Origin: Atribacterota bacterium
Lineage (GTDB): Bacteria; Atribacterota; Phoenicimicrobiia; Phoenicimicrobiales; Phoenicimicrobiaceae
Direction of reading: 5' to 3'
DNA: 11,718 bases
NCBI GenBank assembly: GCA_030668465.1
Contig: DAOUTX010000021.1
Location: forward strand, 1 to 11,718
The translations under genes and the position numbers were made by a program. The notes under the pieces were generated by a model, which did no database searches, had not been told where the DNA came from, and saw nothing but the letters and a program-made list of their open reading frames with translations. Shown here one piece after another: positions 7,172 through 11,718 of this stretch. Within the stretch, counting starts at the first letter, position 1, and every line of letters starts with the position of its first letter.

Positions 7172-8433
7172 TTTTTAATAAATTCTTGAAAATGTTCCAA
7201 AGCAAAATTCAGAGCATCTTCAATCCCCTTAGCTTTCTTCCCTCCGGCTTGCGCAAAATTGGGAGCTCCACCTCCTTGGCCTTCAATAAATTTTGCCGCT
7301 TCTCTTATCAGTCCATTCATATCATATTCTAAAGCCCTGGAACAGGCAAACAATATCTTTGCCCCATCGTTTTTAACCCCAAATAACGCAACTACACTAT
7401 CATCCAGATTAATAATTTTCTGTACCAATCCCCTTACTTCTTGAAAGTTATTTTCTTCAAACACTTTGTTTATAATCTTTATTCTATTACCTCTCAGGGA
7501 AGATTCATCAATAAATCTTTTTGCTTCATATTCTTGTAATTTTTCTTTAAATTCTTTCAATTCCTTCCAAATTTCTTTTCTCTCCTCAAGCATTCTATCT
7601 ATCGCTTCTTTTAGTTCGGAATCTTTAATCGTTAATTTATTAGAAATATTTTTAATCACTTCATTCTTCCAGAAATAATCTTTCCGGGCTCGCCTTCCGC
7701 AGATAAATTCCAGACGGATTTTTTCTCCTCTCTTCTCCCATTTAGTAATTTTAATCATTCCCACTTCCCCGGTTGCCCGACAGTGAGTTCCTCCACAGGC
7801 AGAAAGGTCGAAATCTTCCACTTCAATTATTCTTATCCTTCCAGTTTTTTCGGGTACTTTCCTCAAATTTAATTTCTTTAACTCCTCTTCTCCCTCCACA
7901 AAATAGCACTTTACAGGTCTATTATCAAAGATAATTTCATTAGCACATTCCTCTGTTTTTTGGGCTTCCTCTTCGGTTAGCTTTTCTTTTGCAATATCCA
8001 AAGTACAAACTTCTTCTCCTAAATGAAAAGATAGGGTTTCAGCGCTCCATAACTTCATAAAAGCCCCGGATAAGATATGCTGCCCCAAATGTTGCTGCAT
8101 ATGGTCAAACCTTCTCTTCCAATCTATCTTTCCGACTACTTCGGAATTTATTTTTCCTTTTAGTTCTTCTTTTAAAATATGGATTATCTTCTCATTATCC
8201 TCTATTACATCAACTATTGATACACCCTGAATATAACCTAAATCATTTGGCTGACCACCAGAGGTAGGATAAAAACAAGTGTTATCTAAAATAAGAGCAG
8301 GTTTGCCATCTATTTTTATTTTTTCTAATATTTTTCCTTTAAACTCTTGCAGATATGGTTCTTCATAATATAATCTTTTACTCAATACCCTTCCACTCCC
8401 TTTAAAATTAGTATCTCGTATCTCGTGAATCAT
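7168..8433 (-). CDS. alaX: Alanyl-tRNA editing protein, long AlaX type with DHHA1 domain
   Basis: A stand-alone homologue of the AlaRS editing domain that hydrolyses Ser-tRNA(Ala) or Gly-tRNA(Ala). An N-terminal barrel-like region with FYPTSGGQPNDLG (54-66) is followed by the zinc-binding editing domain: HMQQH (111-115, then QHILSGAF) and CGGTH (213-217). Next come a charged, probably coiled-coil stretch (about 270-305) and a C-terminal DHHA1 domain ending in GQGGGAPNFAQAGG (385-398). There is no aminoacylation domain, so this is not AlaRS. The first residues may not be translated: homologues as I know them begin near LSKRLYYEEPYL. A TTG at codon 17 (8385-8383) has GGGAG 10 nt upstream, while the ATG used here has only GCGAGAT before it. 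It is translationally coupled to the M48 gene. Confidence 0.9.
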   Translation of the reverse strand: MIHEIRDTNFKGSGRVLSKRLYYEEPYLQEFKGKILEKIKIDGKPALILDNTCFYPTSGGQPNDLGYIQGVSIVDVIEDNEKIIHILKEELKGKINSEVVGKIDWKRRFDHMQQHLGQHILSGAFMKLWSAETLSFHLGEEVCTLDIAKEKLTEEEAQKTEECANEIIFDNRPVKCYFVEGEEELKKLNLRKVPEKTGRIRIIEVEDFDLSACGGTHCRATGEVGMIKITKWEKRGEKIRLEFICGRRARKDYFWKNEVIKNISNKLTIKDSELKEAIDRMLEERKEIWKELKEFKEKLQEYEAKRFIDESSLRGNRIKIINKVFEENNFQEVRGLVQKIINLDDSVVALFGVKNDGAKILFACSRALEYDMNGLIREAAKFIEGQGGGAPNFAQAGGKKAKGIEDALNFALEHFQEFIKK

Positions 8434-8434
8434 A

Positions 8435-8509
8435 TCTCGCTGAGAACTAGTTAGTTAGTTAATTAGTTACCTGGTTGGATGGTTAAGAAAATAAAAGAAA
8501 AAAACCAGG
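8435..8509 (-). repeat. Short tandem repeats and small inverted repeat in the alaX leader
   Basis: On the plus strand, TTAG units repeat imperfectly over about 8447-8468 (CTAGTTAGTTAGTTAATTAG), then CCTGGTTGGATGG. CCTGGTT (8470-8476) is matched by AACCAGG (8503-8509) across 26 nt. Read on the minus strand this lies in the 5' leader of the alaX-like gene. It is too loose to be a terminator. Function unknown; it may be only low-complexity drift. Confidence 0.45.
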
Positions 8510-8569
8510 AACCGGAATAAAAAAGCTTACATTAACCTTTTAAAATATTTATATAGTTCTATTATTTTT

Positions 8570-8598
8570 ATTATAATACAAAAAGCCAATCTAAACAA
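8570..8598 (-). promoter_or_regulatory. Possible promoter of the alaX-M48 unit
   Basis: Minus-strand TATAAT (8575-8570) has TTGTTT (8598-8593) 17 bp upstream. The -10 is perfect but the -35 matches only TTG. It sits just downstream of the terminator of the preceding operon, where a promoter is needed. In such AT-rich DNA a TATAAT alone is weak evidence. Confidence 0.4.
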
Positions 8599-8599
8599 A

Positions 8600-8646
8600 A
8601 AAAAGAGTCTTGAATTCGTACGCACTACGAACATAAGACTCTTTTT
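8600..8646. terminator. Strong hairpin terminator of the TrpX-like ABC operon
   Basis: Arms AAAAAGAGTCTT (8600-8611) and AAGACTCTTTTT (8635-8646) pair perfectly. Within the loop a second stem, TTCGTA (8615-8620) with TACGAA (8626-8631), closes CGCAC. On the minus strand the T-tract is long (nine T ending at 8597), so it terminates the ABC operon ending at 8668. On the plus strand there are five T, so it may also work against transcription from the other side. The inner stem is unusual for a plain terminator. Confidence 0.88.
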
Positions 8647-8667
8647 ATTTATATCAAGTATGATAGG

Positions 8668-9471
8668 TTATATTAAGACCATTCTATCTTCTATATACTT
8701 ATCTTTTCGATTGCCTAATATTGAAAACTGTCTTACTAAATCATCCACATTAATCTTTTCTCTTTCTTCTCCTTGAATATCAAAAATATTTCGTCCCCTA
8801 TCCATCATCACAGTACGATTACCCACTTCCAAAGCTTGCTTCATATTGTGGGTAACCATTAAAGTAATTAAGTCTCCCTGTCGCTCCATAACTAAATCTT
8901 GTGTTAATTTCAAAATCTTTTTACTGCTTTCCGGATCCAAAGCTGCTGTATGTTCATCTAAAAGTAAAACCTTGGGTTTAAACATGGTAGCCATCAACAT
9001 GGTCATTGCCTGCCGTTGCCCCCCGGAAAGTAAGCCCACCTTTTTTGAGATATTATCTTCCAGTCCTAAATTTAATTCACTTAGTTTTTCCCGAAAAAAA
9101 TTGCGTAAATTTTCATTAATCCCCAAGCGTAATCCTCTTTTTTCTCTTTTTAAAGATAAAGATAAATTTTCCTCAACAGCCATATAAGGAGCAGTACCCA
9201 AAAGGGGATTCTGAAAAACCCTTCCAATCCAACGAGCTCTTTGATATTCAGGCTGATTATTAATCATCTCTCCTGATAACCTTATTTCCCCTTTATCCTG
9301 CTGTAGAGTTCCAGCAATTAAATTTAATAATGTTGACTTGCCAGCACCATTACTGCCGATAATCGTAACAAAATCGCCTTTTCCAACCCGTAGATTAAAA
9401 TTATCCAAAGCCAAAGTCTCATGAGGACTATTTTTAGCAAAATATTTAGTCAATCCTTTAATTATCAGCAT
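8668..9471 (-). CDS. ABC transporter ATPase, TrpXYZ-like (COG1101-type) family
   Basis: Cytoplasmic ATPase driving the importer formed with the two genes upstream. Walker A GSNGAGKST (39-47), Q-loop Gln87 in RVFQNP, signature LSGGQ (148-152), Walker B VLLLDEH (168-174) with catalytic Glu173, and switch His208 in MVTHNM. The DEHTAALDP sequence after Walker B (His where most ATPases have Pro) is a hallmark of this ATPase family, found beside PF04392-type binding proteins and annotated as putative tryptophan/tyrosine import. At 267 aa it has normal length. It is last in the operon, 3 nt after the permease stop, with GGAAG at the permease end as RBS, and is followed by the terminator at 8600-8646. 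Confidence 0.92.
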   Translation of the reverse strand: MLIIKGLTKYFAKNSPHETLALDNFNLRVGKGDFVTIIGSNGAGKSTLLNLIAGTLQQDKGEIRLSGEMINNQPEYQRARWIGRVFQNPLLGTAPYMAVEENLSLSLKREKRGLRLGINENLRNFFREKLSELNLGLEDNISKKVGLLSGGQRQAMTMLMATMFKPKVLLLDEHTAALDPESSKKILKLTQDLVMERQGDLITLMVTHNMKQALEVGNRTVMMDRGRNIFDIQGEEREKINVDDLVRQFSILGNRKDKYIEDRMVLI

Positions 9472-9474
9472 TGA

Positions 9475-10419
9475 TTAAACTTCCTTTCCATTATTATTTT
9501 GAAGATCTTTTCTTCCTAAATTAAATCTATCTGCAAAATTAAGTTTACCTTTAATAAAAGGCACGCTTAAGGCTATTATTACCAGTAAAACAGAAATCAT
9601 TTTCAAATCTCCTGGCTTAAAGCCAAAACTATAACCATAACGTAAAGCAATTATCATAATTAAACGATAAACCAAAGAACCAACTAATACAGCGATTGTC
9701 CTCCAGAAAATAGTAGGAATTTTTATAATACTAATACCGATGATTACACAGGCTAATCCCGCAACTATTGTACCTAAACCCATATTTACATCGGCAAATC
9801 CAGAATACTGGGCAAAAAGTGCTCCTGACAAAGCCACTAAAGCATTAGAAATGCAAAGACCCATAAGTTTCGTTAAATCTGTATTAACTCCCAGGCTCTT
9901 AATCATCTGTTCATTATCACCAGTGGCAATTATCGTTAACCCTATTTCCGTAGATAAGAAATAATCTATAATAAATTTCAGTATGACAACCAGAAACAGA
10001 AAAAAGAAAGGAATCAGATAATCCATCGACAAATTAGGAAAATAATTTTCTATTTCTCCTAATAAGGTTACTTTTCCCAATAAAGGAATGTTTGGTCTTC
10101 CCATAATTCTTAAATTAACCGAATATAATAATGTCATGGTTAAAATCCCTGATAAAAGATTGGTTAGTTTTAATTTGGTATGTAATAATCCGGTAATTAA
10201 TCCGGCAAGGGAACCCGCTATTATGGCTAAAAATGTACCCAATAATGGGTCCCCTCCCGAAAAAATAACCTTGGCAACCACCGCTGCCCCCAAAGGAAAA
10301 CTACCTTCAACGGTTAAATCTGGAAAATCCAATATCTTGTAAGTAATAAATACTCCCAAGACCATGATTCCAAAAACTAATCCTTGTTCTAACGCATGAA
10401 GAAAAAGACTTATCGGCAT
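9475..10419 (-). CDS. ABC transporter permease, TrpXYZ-like (COG4120-type) family
   Basis: Inner-membrane channel subunit, probably acting as a homodimer since only one permease gene is present. The N-terminal segment EQGLVFGIMVLGVFITYKILDFPDLTVEGSFPLGAAV (11-47) is characteristic of the family. About eight to ten hydrophobic helices follow, with IIATGDNEQMIKSLGVNTDLTKLMGL (about 160-190) as the cytoplasmic loop expected to touch the ATPase. The C-terminus is short, basic and polar (DRFNLGRKDLQNNNGKEV). At 314 aa it is close to family size. A good RBS, AAAGGAT, lies about 9 nt before the ATG, and the gene follows the binding-protein stop by 29 nt. Its resemblance to LivH-type permeases is general and does not define substrate. 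Confidence 0.9.
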   Translation of the reverse strand: MPISLFLHALEQGLVFGIMVLGVFITYKILDFPDLTVEGSFPLGAAVVAKVIFSGGDPLLGTFLAIIAGSLAGLITGLLHTKLKLTNLLSGILTMTLLYSVNLRIMGRPNIPLLGKVTLLGEIENYFPNLSMDYLIPFFFLFLVVILKFIIDYFLSTEIGLTIIATGDNEQMIKSLGVNTDLTKLMGLCISNALVALSGALFAQYSGFADVNMGLGTIVAGLACVIIGISIIKIPTIFWRTIAVLVGSLVYRLIMIIALRYGYSFGFKPGDLKMISVLLVIIALSVPFIKGKLNFADRFNLGRKDLQNNNGKEV

Positions 10420-10448
10420 ATTATCTGATCCTTTCTTTTAATAAGGGA

Positions 10449-11447
10449 TTAATCACCCTGCACTTTACCATCTTTTATAATTTTATCCGCTGCTTTTATA
10501 ATTTCTTCACTTACAGAAATCCCAATGGTTTTTGCAGCATCCAAGTTCACCACAAATTGTAATTCGTTTGGGTCAGTGATAGTCTGAATAGGAATATCAG
10601 AAGGATTGGCTCCCTCAATTACCTTTATTGCTATCTCTGCGGATTTCTTGCCTAAAGAAAAATAATCAATGCCATAAGAAGCCAAAGCTCCCCTATCAAC
10701 CGAGCTCGGATCAGCAACAATCAGAGCAATCTTCTGTCGATTGCATACATTGATTACAGATTCCAAGGCTGATACCACCGTATTATCTGTGACAATATAT
10801 ATTGCTTCCACCCTGCCAGCCAAAGATTGAGCTGCCATTAATACTTCACTGGAATTGCTTACCGTTACTTCTACCAGCTTAAGGCCAAGTTCTTCGCAAA
10901 CCTCTTTTGCCACCTCAATCTGAACCACTGAATTAGCTTCACCGGCATTATAGATAGTCCCTACGTTTTTAGCTGCAGGTAAAAATTGAGGAATGAGTTC
11001 TACCTGTTGTTTGTTTGGAGCAGCATCACTCATTCCGGTAAGATTATTCCCGGAACTTTCCCAGCTTTGAGCTAAGCTTGCTGCGACCGGATCAGTTACT
11101 GCGTTAATAACTATCGGAATTTCCTTGTTAACCTGTAAAGCTGCCTGAGCAGTGGGAGTAGCAATGGCTACAATCAAATCCACCTTATCATCTTTAAATT
11201 TCTGAGCAATAGAAATAGCATTAGTAAAATCTCCCTGTGCATTTTGCAAATCATAGACTACATCTACGCCTTCCTTATATCCCGCTTCTTCCATAGCTTC
11301 TTTAAATCCATCCCGGGCAGCATCTAAAGCCGGATGTTCCACAATCTGAGTTATCCCAATAACCAAAGGCGCTGCTGCTACAATGGAACACACTGCCCCA
11401 ACCACCATAAGAATCACTACTAATAGTAAAATTGATAAATTTTTCAT
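10449..11447 (-). CDS. ABC transporter substrate-binding protein, TrpX-like (PF04392-type)
   Basis: Periplasmic binding protein of the second importer. Residues 1-26 form a signal peptide ending SIVAAA before PLVIG; Cys20 is not in a lipobox context, so a soluble form is expected. Family signatures are IGITQIVEHPALDAARDGFKEAM (30-52), VAIATPTAQAAL (93-104), VTDPVAAS (117-124), TVVSALESV (223-231), and the C-terminal QTITDPNELQFVVNLDAAKTIGI (288-310). At 332 aa it has family length. It is the first gene of the operon, with GGAG about 9 nt before the ATG. Family members are annotated as tryptophan/tyrosine transporters after streptococcal trpXYZ, but the ligand pocket cannot be judged here, so an aromatic amino acid is only a guess. 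Its expression may depend on the unusual upstream leader. Confidence 0.92.
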   Translation of the reverse strand: MKNLSILLLVVILMVVGAVCSIVAAAPLVIGITQIVEHPALDAARDGFKEAMEEAGYKEGVDVVYDLQNAQGDFTNAISIAQKFKDDKVDLIVAIATPTAQAALQVNKEIPIVINAVTDPVAASLAQSWESSGNNLTGMSDAAPNKQQVELIPQFLPAAKNVGTIYNAGEANSVVQIEVAKEVCEELGLKLVEVTVSNSSEVLMAAQSLAGRVEAIYIVTDNTVVSALESVINVCNRQKIALIVADPSSVDRGALASYGIDYFSLGKKSAEIAIKVIEGANPSDIPIQTITDPNELQFVVNLDAAKTIGISVSEEIIKAADKIIKDGKVQGD

Positions 11448-11508
11448 AATTTTTCTCCTTTTTTAAATATTTTTTTATTTTTTTGTACAATACTCAGCTG
11501 ATAGAAAT

Positions 11509-11536
11509 TTAATTTCCCATTTCACCTCCTTTCTTT
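11509..11536 (-). other. Very strong Shine-Dalgarno before a three-codon ORF
   Basis: The minus strand reads AGAAAGGAGGTGA, complementary to essentially the whole anti-Shine-Dalgarno end of 16S rRNA, then after two bases ATG GGA AAT TAA (Met-Gly-Asn-stop). It lies about 75-80 nt upstream of the TrpX-like start, which has its own normal RBS. No longer frame opens from it. It could be a ribosome loading or stalling element, a minimal uORF, or the relic of a lost gene start. Confidence 0.5.
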
Positions 11537-11571
11537 TTTCTCGATAAAAAAACTAGCTTCTTTCAGAAAAT

Positions 11572-11622
11572 AAAAGTAGGGCCAAAGATGTTAAAATTAA
11601 AAACACCTATGGCCCTACTTTT
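11572..11622 (-). terminator. Terminator-like hairpin A upstream of the TrpX-like gene
   Basis: Thirteen perfect outer pairs (11572-11584 with 11610-11622) are followed by one mismatch and a further inner stem. On the minus strand the inner stem uses a G-U pair (positions 11588 and 11606) that would be an A-C mismatch on the plus strand, so it is shaped for minus-strand RNA. ACTTTTATTTT follows. It ends the upstream gene off-window or attenuates the TrpX-like operon. Confidence 0.75.
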
Positions 11623-11638
11623 TAATTTATAAAAAGAA

Positions 11639-11678
11639 AAACCACAGGCATGCCTTGGGAGACACATGCCTATGGTTT
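11639..11678 (-). terminator. Terminator-like hairpin B upstream of hairpin A
   Basis: Fourteen pairs (11639-11652 with 11665-11678) surround a 12-nt loop, and the minus strand continues with TTTTTCTTTTT. One pair is G-U in minus-strand RNA and would be A-C on the plus strand, again favouring minus-strand function. On the minus strand the 5' arm shares CCATAGG with hairpin A. The bases beyond (11679-11718) hold no convincing promoter or gene. Confidence 0.75.
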
Positions 11679-11718
11679 CATTTTGATAATAGCAATCTAA
11701 ATCAGCATTACTATTTAT

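Noticed and set aside
7168..8433. Alanyl-tRNA synthetase fragment
   Set aside because: It has the editing and DHHA1 regions with intact zinc motifs and its own start, and matches complete long AlaX proteins; there is no sign of a broken catalytic domain.
11302..11490. 62-codon minus-strand ORF overlapping the TrpX-like gene start
   Set aside because: Begins with TTG in an A-rich leader, reads the binding-protein gene in the wrong frame, and has no RBS.
11448..11718. T-box leader for the TrpX-like operon
   Set aside because: The conserved T-box sequence (AGGGTGGxACCGCG type) and specifier-loop layout are absent from the visible leader.

Overview
The window is bacterial, AT-rich (roughly mid-thirties percent G+C by eye), and carries complete nutrient-transport operons with Shine-Dalgarno sites and intrinsic terminators. 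Both solute-binding proteins have signal-peptidase-I type leaders with no lipobox cysteine. That suggests free periplasmic proteins in a two-membrane cell rather than lipoproteins of a one-membrane Firmicute. I suspect an uncultivated low-GC lineage of the Atribacterota kind, but nothing in the window proves it.

Layout: (1) 3-539 (+) is the 3' end of a membrane site-2-type protease (M50). (2) 614-5843 (+) is a branched-chain / hydrophobic amino acid ABC transporter operon, livJ-livH-livM-livG-livF. It has a near-consensus promoter (614-642), then a ykkC-class riboswitch aptamer (about 669-778) whose 3' part is also the 5' arm of an intrinsic terminator (762-808). Gene context and sequence deviations favour the ppGpp-binding subtype over the guanidine subtype. 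A perfect 16-bp hairpin separates livJ from livH. (3) 6038-8433 (-) is a two-gene unit converging on livF: a long AlaX-type alanyl-tRNA editing protein, translationally coupled by an ATGA overlap to a secreted M48 metalloprotease. (4) 8668-11447 (-) is a second ABC importer of the TrpXYZ-like family (binding protein, permease, ATPase), ending in a strong branched hairpin terminator (8600-8646). (5) 11448-11718 has no gene. It holds two tandem terminator-like hairpins that pair fully only as minus-strand RNA, followed by an unusually long Shine-Dalgarno sequence in front of a three-codon ORF.

As a whole the window is about amino-acid supply. Two complete amino-acid-type importers flank a mistranslation-correction / envelope-proteolysis pair, and the main importer appears to be under RNA control by a starvation signal. 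The most interesting points are the riboswitch upstream of livJ and the unexplained leader upstream of the TrpX-like gene.
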